Source: Actinomadura barringtoniae
GTDB lineage: Bacteria > Actinomycetota > Actinomycetes > Streptosporangiales > Streptosporangiaceae
Direction of reading: 5' to 3'
Assembly: GCF_017573505.1 (NCBI RefSeq)
Contig: NZ_JAGEOJ010000020.1
Coordinates: 1 to 64,000 of the forward strand
DNA: 64,000 nt
The notes beneath the pieces are model-generated. The model saw only the letters and a program-made list of their open reading frames with translations. It had not been told where the DNA came from and made no database searches. Below are positions 26,824 to 35,037 of the stretch, in pieces; position 1 is the stretch's first letter, and each line of letters starts with the position of its first letter. The position numbers and the translations under genes are program-made.

Positions 26824-28139
26824 TCGGCGTCCGTCGGGATCCGCGCCTCCAGGCAATAGCCGCCGCTTGGCGGGTGTTCGGTCTCCAAGGTTCCTCCGTA
26901 GATCCCGATGCGTTCTCGGAGTCCGACGAGGCCGCGCCCGCTTTCCATGCCGTCCACGCTGGTGCGCTGGATGTCCTCGGTGCCGTTGGTGTTGGTGATG
27001 CGGAGCCGGATCGCTTGGGAGAGGTATTCGACAAGCACGGTGACCTGGGAGCCCGGGGCGTGCTTCAGGGTGTTGGTGAGCGCCTCCTGCACCACCCGGT
27101 AGGCCGCGAGGTCGACCCCCGGCGGTAGCGGAGTAACGGTCCCGGTGACCTGCAGTTCTATGGACGCGCCCGCGTCGCGGACCCGGCCGATCATGTCTGC
27201 GACCTGGTCGATGCCCGGCCGTGGTGCGAGCATGATCTTCCCCCCGTCGTCCCTGTCGTCCCTGTCGTCCGGGGCTGTGTCGGGCGGCTCGATCTGGGCT
27301 TTTCCGTCGTCCATCGTGAGCAGCCCCATGACGTGCCGTAGTTCGGTCATGGCGGCCCGGCCACCGCTCTCGACGGCGAGCAGCGCCTCGCGGGCCAGTT
27401 CGGGTTGGCTGTCCATGACTTTACGGGCGGCGCCGGCCTGTATGACGATCACGCTGACGTTGTGGGTGACGACGTCGTGGAGGTCGCGGGCGATGCGCGA
27501 CCTTTCTTCCTCGGCGGCGCGCCGGGTGGCGAGTTGCTGCTGGAGTTCCAGGGCGCGGATCTGCTGTCTCCAGGTGTGGATGGCGACCGTCGCGAGCACT
27601 ACCGGTACCAGGAATCCGACCATGAGTATGCCGGGACGTACCGAGGTCAGGTTGGACCGGTAGTCGGCCAGCAGTGCCACGGCGCCGAGCAGGATGCTGC
27701 CGATCGCCGGCAGCTGGTACCGGCTGTGCATCGCGGCGCTGTAGGCCGCGATCACCGTGGCCACCACCAGGAATGTCGGGTCCACGCCCGGGGTGTGGCG
27801 GCTGAAGTGAACCACGAGCAGGACCAGCCAGAACGTGGTCAGCGGCACCCGGCGCCGGAACACCAGGGGTACCGCGGCCGCGAGACCGATCACGATCCCC
27901 CACGCCCGCCTGGAGCTGGCAAGAGTCGCCGTGGAATCGGCCACCTCGCCGTGCACACCCGCGCGAGCGGCGATCAGGACCGCGACCAGCAACGCCAGCC
28001 CACCGTCCAGCAACAGCACACGACGCGTCACTGGCTTGGCGGGACCACCCGGACGCCCCAAAGCGGCGATACCCGCGCTCCATCGACCAAGGACTCGGTG
28101 CACGATGACAGTGTCGCAGGGGCACCCGCCGGCACGCAT
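26820..28139 (-). CDS. Membrane sensor histidine kinase (HisKA_3 type)
   Basis: Kinase of 439 residues. Around six hydrophobic segments occupy residues 40-190 without a large extracellular loop, followed by a coiled linker. The HisKA_3 box is RDLHDVVTHNVSVIVIQ, with phospho-His near 217. The ATPase domain has VVQEALTNTLKHAP and GRGLVGLRERI. The linker contains a DDRDDRDDGGK acidic repeat. It is co-transcribed with the response regulator and divergent from the ABC pair at 28255. It likely senses the peptide or the envelope damage it causes and controls those transporters; this is inferred from position. Confidence 0.92.
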   Translation of the reverse strand: MRAGGCPCDTVIVHRVLGRWSAGIAALGRPGGPAKPVTRRVLLLDGGLALLVAVLIAARAGVHGEVADSTATLASSRRAWGIVIGLAAAVPLVFRRRVPLTTFWLVLLVVHFSRHTPGVDPTFLVVATVIAAYSAAMHSRYQLPAIGSILLGAVALLADYRSNLTSVRPGILMVGFLVPVVLATVAIHTWRQQIRALELQQQLATRRAAEEERSRIARDLHDVVTHNVSVIVIQAGAARKVMDSQPELAREALLAVESGGRAAMTELRHVMGLLTMDDGKAQIEPPDTAPDDRDDRDDGGKIMLAPRPGIDQVADMIGRVRDAGASIELQVTGTVTPLPPGVDLAAYRVVQEALTNTLKHAPGSQVTVLVEYLSQAIRLRITNTNGTEDIQRTSVDGMESGRGLVGLRERIGIYGGTLETEHPPSGGYCLEARIPTDAE

Positions 28140-28170
28140 CGCCCGCCGTGACCAGGCCGCCGGTCAAAGC

Positions 28171-28180
28171 GATGTACATC
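28171..28180. promoter_or_regulatory. Perfect palindrome GATGTACATC, candidate response-regulator site
   Basis: A perfect 10-bp palindrome lies in the 115-nt gap between the divergent kinase and ABC ATPase starts. It is about 65 nt upstream of the likely ABC -10 box, a suitable place for an activating response regulator. Confidence 0.4.
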
Positions 28181-28242
28181 TTAAGGATGACCTCGGACCT
28201 GGTTCCACATCGCGGACGACGCGGCGGCCGATGATCCGCTCC

Positions 28243-28248
28243 TAGCGT
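28243..28248 (+). promoter_or_regulatory. Candidate -10 box (TAGCGT) giving a leaderless ABC transcript
   Basis: TAGCGT ends 6 nt before the ATG at 28255, so transcription should begin at or very near the A of the start codon. No ribosome-binding sequence lies between them, which fits a leaderless mRNA, common in actinomycetes. Confidence 0.4.
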
Positions 28249-28254
28249 CGAAGC

Positions 28255-28965
28255 ATGGAGAAGACGACCAGCTCGGGGGCTGGCCCCCTCATTTCGATCA
28301 GTCATCTGACAAAGCGCTATGAGGCAGGGGATCCGGCGCTGAGCGACCTCACCGTGGAGGTTCGGCGAGGCGAGGCGCTGGCCGTGCTGGGGCCTTCTGG
28401 CAGTGGCAAGTCGACCCTGCTCAACATGATCGCGGGACTCGACCGGCCCGATGAGGGCACGGTGACCGTGGACGGCGTCCGGGTCGACCAGCTCGGTGAG
28501 GCCGGCTCTGCCAAGTACCGGCGGGCCACGATCGGCATGGTCTTCCAGTTCTTCAACCTCCTGGACGACCTGACCGTCCAGGACAACGTGCTGCTGCCGG
28601 CGCAACTGGCGGGCATGCCCCGCGCCAAGGCCCACGAACGCACCCTCGAACTACTGGCCGACCTCGGCATCGAGCAGTACCGGGGCACCTTCCCGGGGCG
28701 CCTGTCCGGCGGTGAGCGCCAGCGCGTCGCTCTGGCCCGTGCGCTCATGAACCGCCCGCCCCTGATCCTCGCCGACGAGCCGACCGGTGCGCTTGATCGT
28801 GCATCGGCCGGCAGCGTCGTCCGGCTCATCCGCGAGCTCAACGAACGCGGTCAGACCATCCTGTTGGTCACTCACGACACCGGCCTGGCGGCGAGCTGCG
28901 CCACGCGCACGATCGAACTGGTGGACGGCCGGATCGCCCGAGACGACGCGGCGGTCACCAGATGA
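28255..28965 (+). CDS. ABC transporter ATP-binding protein (MacB/LolD type)
   Basis: ATPase of 236 residues with Walker A GPSGSGKST near 46, Q-loop in MVFQFFNL, signature LSGGERQR near 146, Walker B LILADEPTGALD near 165 and an H-loop in LLVTHD. The LolD/MacB style fits a partner of an FtsX-like permease, and the permease follows with an ATGA overlap (28962-28965). Together with the divergent two-component system it resembles peptide-antibiotic detoxification modules. The transcript is probably leaderless. Confidence 0.95.
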   Translation: MEKTTSSGAGPLISISHLTKRYEAGDPALSDLTVEVRRGEALAVLGPSGSGKSTLLNMIAGLDRPDEGTVTVDGVRVDQLGEAGSAKYRRATIGMVFQFFNLLDDLTVQDNVLLPAQLAGMPRAKAHERTLELLADLGIEQYRGTFPGRLSGGERQRVALARALMNRPPLILADEPTGALDRASAGSVVRLIRELNERGQTILLVTHDTGLAASCATRTIELVDGRIARDDAAVTR

Positions 28966-31298
28966 CCGGGGGCCTCGGCACCATCGTGCGCGCGGGCGTC
29001 GGGCGCCGACGCGTCCAGACCGTGGTCATGGCCCTCACGACCACCCTCGCAGTCACCGCGTCCGTACTGGCCGCCGGCCTGATCGTCGCTTCCCAGGGCC
29101 CCTTCGACCATGCGTTCAACCAGAAGCACGGAGCCCACCTGGCGGCGCGCTTCGACTCGGCGCGGATCACCTCAGCCCAGGTGTCCGCCACCGCGCGAGC
29201 CCGCCAGATCACGGCCGCGGCCGGCCCCTACCCGATGGTGTCGGTCAAGCCGACCCCGGTGGACACCGACGGGGGCCTGCCGCCGGGCATCCAGCTGACG
29301 GACCTGACGGTCGTGGGTCGTCAACCCGGCGGCCCCGTCGACGACCTGACCCTCACCAAGGGGCGCTGGGCCGCCAGGCCGGGCGAGATCGTGATGAGCG
29401 CCCACAACGAGCCCTTCGTCCTGGGCAACACCATGCGCTTCCCGGGAGTGCCGGGCGACCCCCTGTTCAAGGTCGTCGGCATCGCCCGTTCGGCCAGCGA
29501 GACAGCAGACGCCTGGGTTCCGCAGACGACGATTCCCTCGCTCACGGCCTCCGGCAGCCGGCCGCACTACCAGATGCTCTACCGGTTCAAGAAGGCTTCG
29601 ACCAACGCCCAGCTGGACGCGGACCGGACCGCAGTCAACGCCCTGGCACCCGACAAATCGCTGGTCGGAGTGCAGTCCTGGCTCAAGGTACGGCTCGCCG
29701 CGACCCGTGTCGCGGCGACGTTCGCGCCCTTCATCGTGGCGTTCGGCATCCTCGGTCTCGTGATGTCGGTCCTGGTCATCGGGATCGTCGTGGGCGGCGC
29801 GGTGGCGGCCGGCACGCGTCGCATCGGGATCCTCAAGTCGCTCGGGTTCACACCCGGTCAGGTGGTGCGGGCCTACCTGGGGCAGGCTCTCATCCCCGGT
29901 GGTGGGGGAATCCTGCTCGGTCTGATCCTCGGAAACCTCGTGGCGATCCCGGTGATGGGCGACACGGCAGAGGTGTACGGCGTCGGCCGAGTCGGCATCG
30001 CCCCCTGGGTGGACGTTCTCGTCGCGGCGGTGGCCCTTCTCGCCATCGCCGCCAGTGCCTGGGCTCCGGCTCGCCGAGCAGGGAACCTGCGCACCGTCGA
30101 GGCCATCGCCGTGGGTCGGACGCCGAGTGGTGACCGGGGTCGTGTGGCCCGGCGGTTGCTCGGGCGGCTTCCTCTCCCCCGCCCGCTGACGCTCGGCCTC
30201 GCGACACCGTTCGCGCGCCCCGGTCGCTCGGCGACGATGGCGGTCGCCGTGGCGATCGGAACGATCGGCGCCACGTTCGGAATCGGGCTGGCGCTCTCCC
30301 TCAACGGCATCCAGAGCGGCATCAACCTCCGAGCTCCTGGTGACGTGGTGGTCAGCGACCTGACCTCGCCCGTGAACACCGAGAAGGTCGACGCCGCGAT
30401 CACGCGGCAGTCGGGCACCGCACGGTGGTTCAACAGCGCCGAGGCGAATCTCGGGGTGGCCGGTCTGGCCGGCTCGACCACGGTGATCTCCTACCAGGGT
30501 GATTCCTCCTGGGCGTCATGGCAGATGATCCGAGGACGCTGGTTCCACGGGCCGGGCGAGGTAGTCGTAGCGTCAGGTTTCCTGCATGCGACCGGCACCC
30601 GCATCGGCGACAGCATCACGCTCATCAACGGATCCCAGTCGTCGGTCGTCAAGATCGTGGGAGAAGCCCTGGACGTCCGCCAGGAGGGCATGCTCATCGT
30701 GCTCGACCGGACGTCGATCTCCGCACTGCAACCGCAGATAGACCCTCTCTCGTACCGGTTCAATGTCCGCCTGAAGCCGGGGGTGAACCGTGACGACTAC
30801 ATCCAGGCGGTGAACCGGGACCTGGAACCGTTCGGCGTCTCGGCAGCCCGGAACAGCAACAAGCTCAGCGACACGGTGGTCTCCATGGACGCCCTGGCCG
30901 GCGCCCTCACCGTTCTCCTGCTCTCCGTCGCCGGTCTCGGGGTGCTCAACACCGCGGTCCTCGACACCCGCGAACGAGTACACGATCTCGGTGTTCTCAA
31001 GGCGCTCGGCATGTCACCGCGGCAGACGATAGCCATGATCATCACGTCCGTGGGCGGTGTCGGTCTCATCGCCGGCGTGGTCGGCGTTCCCATCGGCGTC
31101 GCCGTCCACGGTGTCGTCCTCCCGATCATGGGCCGCGCCGCGGGAACCGACATTCCGGCCGTCGACGCGGCGGTCTACGACCCGCCGCTCGTGATCCCGC
31201 TGCTCCTGGGCGGACTGGTGATCGCAACCGCGGGCGCTCTGCTACCCGCCGGGTGGGCGGCTCGCACCCGGACCGCCGTCGCCCTCCGCACGGAGTAA
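28962..31298 (+). CDS. FtsX-like ABC transporter permease
   Basis: Permease of 778 residues with the double-FtsX layout: an N-terminal membrane helix (about residues 20-42), a large extracytoplasmic domain, three helices at about 248-365, a second half starting with a helix near 420, another extracytoplasmic domain, and three final helices (about 640-765). TRRIGILKSLGFTP and RVHDLGVLKALGMSP are the paired coupling motifs next to the first helix of each block. It is co-translated with the ATPase. Extrusion of a membrane-active peptide, or stripping it from its target, is the likely role. Confidence 0.93.
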   Translation: MTGGLGTIVRAGVGRRRVQTVVMALTTTLAVTASVLAAGLIVASQGPFDHAFNQKHGAHLAARFDSARITSAQVSATARARQITAAAGPYPMVSVKPTPVDTDGGLPPGIQLTDLTVVGRQPGGPVDDLTLTKGRWAARPGEIVMSAHNEPFVLGNTMRFPGVPGDPLFKVVGIARSASETADAWVPQTTIPSLTASGSRPHYQMLYRFKKASTNAQLDADRTAVNALAPDKSLVGVQSWLKVRLAATRVAATFAPFIVAFGILGLVMSVLVIGIVVGGAVAAGTRRIGILKSLGFTPGQVVRAYLGQALIPGGGGILLGLILGNLVAIPVMGDTAEVYGVGRVGIAPWVDVLVAAVALLAIAASAWAPARRAGNLRTVEAIAVGRTPSGDRGRVARRLLGRLPLPRPLTLGLATPFARPGRSATMAVAVAIGTIGATFGIGLALSLNGIQSGINLRAPGDVVVSDLTSPVNTEKVDAAITRQSGTARWFNSAEANLGVAGLAGSTTVISYQGDSSWASWQMIRGRWFHGPGEVVVASGFLHATGTRIGDSITLINGSQSSVVKIVGEALDVRQEGMLIVLDRTSISALQPQIDPLSYRFNVRLKPGVNRDDYIQAVNRDLEPFGVSAARNSNKLSDTVVSMDALAGALTVLLLSVAGLGVLNTAVLDTRERVHDLGVLKALGMSPRQTIAMIITSVGGVGLIAGVVGVPIGVAVHGVVLPIMGRAAGTDIPAVDAAVYDPPLVIPLLLGGLVIATAGALLPAGWAARTRTAVALRTE

Positions 31299-31437
31299 CC
31301 GCCTCAGTCCATTCGATCCGTCTGGGGGTCTGATGAGCATCCGGAACGTGAATCACACCGACATCGAACCAGCGCTCCGTCCAGACCAGGCAGCTGACCG
31401 CGGCCAGCTTAAGCGCGGGCCAAGAAAGGTACCGGAC

Positions 31438-32469
31438 ATGCTGGACTTCAGTCTGCTCTTCTTCGCCAACCGGGAGTCGGAGGATCCCTCTGACGAATAC
31501 GGACTCCTGCTCGACTCGGGTCAGTTCGCCGATGCCAGCGGGTTCCGCGCCCTGTGGTTGCCCGAGCGGCATTTCCACCCCTTCGGCGGCTCCTTCCCGA
31601 GCCCGGCGCTGGCCGCGGCCGCGCTGGCGGTGGCTACGCGCAATGTCCGGCTCCGCGCCGGCAGCGTGGTACTGCCGCTCCAGGACCCGCTCAGGGTCGC
31701 GGAGGACTGGGCCTTTGTCGACAATCTGTCGGGTGGCCGGGTCGACGTGGCCATCGCCACCGGCTGGAACGCCAACGATTTCGTCCTCGCACCCGAGCGC
31801 TATGAGAACCGGCGGCAATGGACCTTCGAGACCATCGATCTCCTCAAGTCGCTGTGGTCGGGCAACTCGGTGGTCCGGTTGAACGGAAAGGGAGAGCGTG
31901 TCGAGATCAAGACCTATCCCCGGCCGGTGCAGCGTGAGCTCGACCTGTGGATGACCTGCTCCTCCGATCCGCGGACCTTCGTGGAGGCCGGTATCCGGGG
32001 GATGAACGTCCTCACCGCACTGCTGTTCCAGAGTGTCGACGATCTTGCACCGAGGATCGAGGCCTACCGGGAGGCTCGGGCCCAGGGCGGCTTCGATCCC
32101 GACACCGGGACCGTCACCGTCATGGTGCATACATTCGTGGGCAAGTCGGACGACGAGGTCCGCGAGATCATCCACGAACCGTTCGTGGAGTACCTCCGCA
32201 GTTCGGTCGACCTCTGGCGCACCAAGTGGGCCGACCTCGGCAGCGTCCCACACGACAAACTGCTGAAGTACGCCTTCGAACGGTACTTCCGGACGTCGGC
32301 GCTCTTCGGATCGGTCGAGCGATGTGTCGCCTTCGCAGACCGGCTGCGCTCGATCGGTGTCAACGAGCTCGCCTGCTTGATCGACTTCGGCGCGGGAACG
32401 AACGAGACATTGGACGCGCTACCTCATCTCGCCGAGGTTCGCCGCCGCACCCAAGGACACTCGGCGTGA
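31438..32469 (+). CDS. Luciferase-like FMN-dependent monooxygenase of natural-product type
   Basis: TIM-barrel flavin monooxygenase of 343 residues. The opening LDFSLLFFANRES, the LPERHFHPFGG segment, LRAGSVVLPLQDP and ATGWNANDF match the luciferase-like family that is usually embedded in NRPS/PKS proteins; here it stands alone. The start was set at ATG 31438, which has AGAAAGG about nine bases upstream; an earlier in-frame ATG at 31333 would add 35 residues that do not look like the family. It probably oxidises a carrier-bound intermediate, but its target cannot be read from sequence. It follows the FtsX permease by 139 nt and may share its transcript. Confidence 0.9.
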   Translation: MLDFSLLFFANRESEDPSDEYGLLLDSGQFADASGFRALWLPERHFHPFGGSFPSPALAAAALAVATRNVRLRAGSVVLPLQDPLRVAEDWAFVDNLSGGRVDVAIATGWNANDFVLAPERYENRRQWTFETIDLLKSLWSGNSVVRLNGKGERVEIKTYPRPVQRELDLWMTCSSDPRTFVEAGIRGMNVLTALLFQSVDDLAPRIEAYREARAQGGFDPDTGTVTVMVHTFVGKSDDEVREIIHEPFVEYLRSSVDLWRTKWADLGSVPHDKLLKYAFERYFRTSALFGSVERCVAFADRLRSIGVNELACLIDFGAGTNETLDALPHLAEVRRRTQGHSA

Positions 32470-32829
32470 AACGCTGGGGCCGCCCTGGGCCGCGCGCAGA
32501 CCGACGCAGGCCGGAGGCCCGATGATCCGGAGACCCGATGAGGCGGTTGCCTCCGCTGCCCACGAGGATTGCAGCGGCGTCCTTGGGGCTGAGGATCTTC
32601 ACTAGAAGCGCAGGCCACAGTAGCGGCAGATCTGGGTCAGACCGCTCGCCGGATTGCCGGAACTCGATTCCACGATGACGGAAATTGCCGAGGACTCTGG
32701 ACCCCAAAATTGGGCGTAAGTCGACCCAACTCGATCAGCAGTGCGTACCCCAGCGCGCAAAGAACATCTGTCACCGTCTGGTCCGCCACGGCACCCTCCA
32801 CTCGGAGCGGTTAGTGGGGGGCACAGCAC
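32470..32829. other. Intergenic region holding a decayed SbnA-like fragment on the minus strand
   Basis: A 360-nt gap between the monooxygenase and the formyltransferase has no intact gene. Reading the minus strand from 32700, one frame gives VIVESSSGN and then a QICRYCGLRF segment before a stop near 32601. This resembles the active-site loop of SbnA-like PLP enzymes, compare VESSSGNLGVALS in the intact gene at 35037. Another frame continues with KILSPKDAAAIL. This looks like a frameshifted relic of a cysteine-synthase-like gene, in the opposite orientation to the living copy. Confidence 0.4.
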
Positions 32830-33825
32830 GTGGAAGCGTTGGGCAAGGCCACGCTCTGGTGGCTCAGTTGGTCAGCCCGGCGTCAGTTGACCATGCTCGT
32901 GGAACTTCCCGTATACGCTGCCGGCGTGGACGGAGTTGGTTGGAGGCCTCAGCCCCATCGATCCCTGGTTCTCATCTGTGAGGGCGGCTTTCACGCGTCC
33001 TACCTGATTTCTTCCTGGCTTCGACGCTTGCCCGGTGCATCGGTCCTCATTCGAGACGATCCCGATCGGACGCCCGAGTACGAAAAGCGCTGGAGCGCTC
33101 ATCGCACACACGCCGGTCGACCGGCCACCAGTCGCGTGGTCGCGCACCTAGACGAGGTGTACTGCGGCATGAGTCGGACCGAGCTCGAAATGGCGAAGAC
33201 GTACGGAATCCCGGAGCTGCCGGCACGGATGCCCGCAGACGTCCAGCTGGTAGGCGCCGACCTGAACAGTAACGACTGTCGGCAATGGCTGGTGAACACC
33301 GTCTCCGAGAGCGATCCAGCGATCTTCGTCTTTCTGGACCAGCTCTTGCACGACTGGTGGATTTCGTTGGCCAGAGGGCAGATCATCAACGCACATTCGG
33401 CCGTTCTCCCCCACGCGCGTGGCATGTTCGCGATCGAGCAGGTTGCGGCGAGCCAGGACTTCTCTCGATTCGTTCGGGCGGCGGGCGCTACCGCTCACTA
33501 TGTCGACAACGGGGTGGATACCGGACCGGTCATCCTCGCCCGCCGCTTGGCCGCTCCGTTCAGTCATGAATCGATCTGGTCGTGCAAAGGCCAGTCCTTC
33601 CTTACGGCCTTCGATCTGATTTTGCAGTTGGCAGAGTCGCTGCGAGACGACCCTGAGAGCCTGCCCGTCGGCCACCGCCTCGATGCACGCGACGCGCCGG
33701 TCTTCAGTCGCCGTGAATTCACGCCAAGCGTCCGAGCCGCCGCGGAGCAAGGGTTCCTGGCCATGAAATCGCGGGACGCTATGTCAAGCGCGAACGCTTC
33801 AGCTTCGGTGGCTCAATCAAGATGA
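32830..33825 (+). CDS. Formyltransferase (formyl-THF dependent, GART/Fmt-like)
   Basis: Protein of up to 331 residues with a formyl_trans_N fold. The catalytic trio of the family is visible: Asn and His in INAHSAVLPHARG near residue 188 and Asp in VDNGVDTGPVI near 228. Such enzymes transfer a formyl group from 10-formyltetrahydrofolate to an amine, as in formylated siderophore or lipopeptide building blocks. The first 30 or so residues have no family match, so the start may be the ATG at 32890 or the GTG at 32926. It lies among precursor genes of the NRPS cluster. Its amine substrate may be a diamino acid made with the SbnA-like enzyme downstream, which is an inference. Confidence 0.85.
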   Translation: MEALGKATLWWLSWSARRQLTMLVELPVYAAGVDGVGWRPQPHRSLVLICEGGFHASYLISSWLRRLPGASVLIRDDPDRTPEYEKRWSAHRTHAGRPATSRVVAHLDEVYCGMSRTELEMAKTYGIPELPARMPADVQLVGADLNSNDCRQWLVNTVSESDPAIFVFLDQLLHDWWISLARGQIINAHSAVLPHARGMFAIEQVAASQDFSRFVRAAGATAHYVDNGVDTGPVILARRLAAPFSHESIWSCKGQSFLTAFDLILQLAESLRDDPESLPVGHRLDARDAPVFSRREFTPSVRAAAEQGFLAMKSRDAMSSANASASVAQSR

Positions 33826-33996
33826 AGGCTGCGGTCGCCATGGGGGTCCCCTTCACCTGCGTGACCAACCGGCGGCGCGGATCGTGATTCACCGACCTCG
33901 GCGATATCTCGCCGCGCCGCTGGATCGCAAGACGGGCTCCTGATGGCGCCCGTGTACCCGCGGCAGGGCTGCGATCACTGAGGAGAAGAGCGCCAG

Positions 33997-35037
33997 ATGG
34001 TTCCCAAGTCCAAGGACGATGCCTCCGCCGCTGCCGGCGATGCGCTCCCCGTCGCCCCACGGGTCATCGCCGTGCAGTCGGAAGGCGGCACTGCCTGGGT
34101 CGCCGCACACCGGGACATGGTGGAAGCGGCTGTCCACAAGGACGGCGCGGTAGTGCTGCGCGGCCTCGGCGTCGCCTCCACCGCGGATGTCGCGAAGGTC
34201 GCTGACGCGCTCGGTATCGGCCGGATGGCCGAGCCGGAGCGATTCGCCTCCCGCACGTACCACCCGGACGGTGTCCGCTCCTCCTCCCAGTGGCCCGCCG
34301 ACGAGCCGATGTGTATGCACCACGAGTTGAGCTACGCCGACGAAATACCGGGCCGCACTCTGTTCGGCTGCCTCACTGCTCCGGCAGAGGGCGGCGATAC
34401 CGCCGTCGCCGATTCGCGGACCGTCCTCGCATCTCTGCCGGCCAGGCTGGTCGGCCGGTTCGAGCGTGAGGGCTGGCTGCTCACGCGTATGTACGACGAA
34501 GTGGGCGTGTCGTGGACTGAGGTGTTCGGCACCAAGGACCGCGCCGTGGTCGAGGCGTATTGCGCCGCAGCACTCATCGAACATGAGTGGTTGCCCGGTT
34601 CCCGGCTACTCACTCGGCAGCGCCGCGCGGCCATCGTGCGCCACCCTCGGACGGGTGACCGGGTTTGGTTCAACCAGGTCGCGTTTCTCAATGAGCGGAC
34701 TCTCGACCCGATCATCCGCCATCGCCTCATCGAGATATACGGGTCGTCGGGGCTGCCTTTCAACACCGCGTTCGGGGACGGGGGCGCACTGTCCGACGAC
34801 GATGTCGAGGCGATCAACCTGGCGTATCGGGAAGCGTCCGTTGCGAGGCCCTGGCAGGACGGCGACGTGCTGCTCGTCGACAACCTGCGCATGGCGCACG
34901 CGCGCGACCCGTATGACGGATATCGCGAGGTGGTGGTGGTCCTCGGCGACCCTGTGCGGCTACCCGAACACGTCCTTCCCTGCCCCTCGCCCCGGGGCGA
35001 GGGGCTCGGCTTGGCGGTCCCGGCGCGGGGGGCCTGA
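33997..35037 (+). CDS. TauD/SyrP-type Fe(II)/2-oxoglutarate dioxygenase
   Basis: Dioxygenase of 346 residues. The metal triad is visible as HxE in MHHELSYA near residue 109 and the distal His in MAHARDPYDG near 300; the substrate/2OG region GGDTAVADSR follows the HxE by about 25 residues, as in SyrP-like enzymes. SyrP relatives beta-hydroxylate Asp bound to a carrier protein, so the several Asp-loading modules here are natural targets. ATG 33997 has GAGGAGAAG upstream. Its stop overlaps the next ATG in a TGATG, coupling it to the SbnA-like enzyme, so it might instead act on the diamino acid made by that enzyme. Confidence 0.88.
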   Translation: MVPKSKDDASAAAGDALPVAPRVIAVQSEGGTAWVAAHRDMVEAAVHKDGAVVLRGLGVASTADVAKVADALGIGRMAEPERFASRTYHPDGVRSSSQWPADEPMCMHHELSYADEIPGRTLFGCLTAPAEGGDTAVADSRTVLASLPARLVGRFEREGWLLTRMYDEVGVSWTEVFGTKDRAVVEAYCAAALIEHEWLPGSRLLTRQRRAAIVRHPRTGDRVWFNQVAFLNERTLDPIIRHRLIEIYGSSGLPFNTAFGDGGALSDDDVEAINLAYREASVARPWQDGDVLLVDNLRMAHARDPYDGYREVVVVLGDPVRLPEHVLPCPSPRGEGLGLAVPARGA

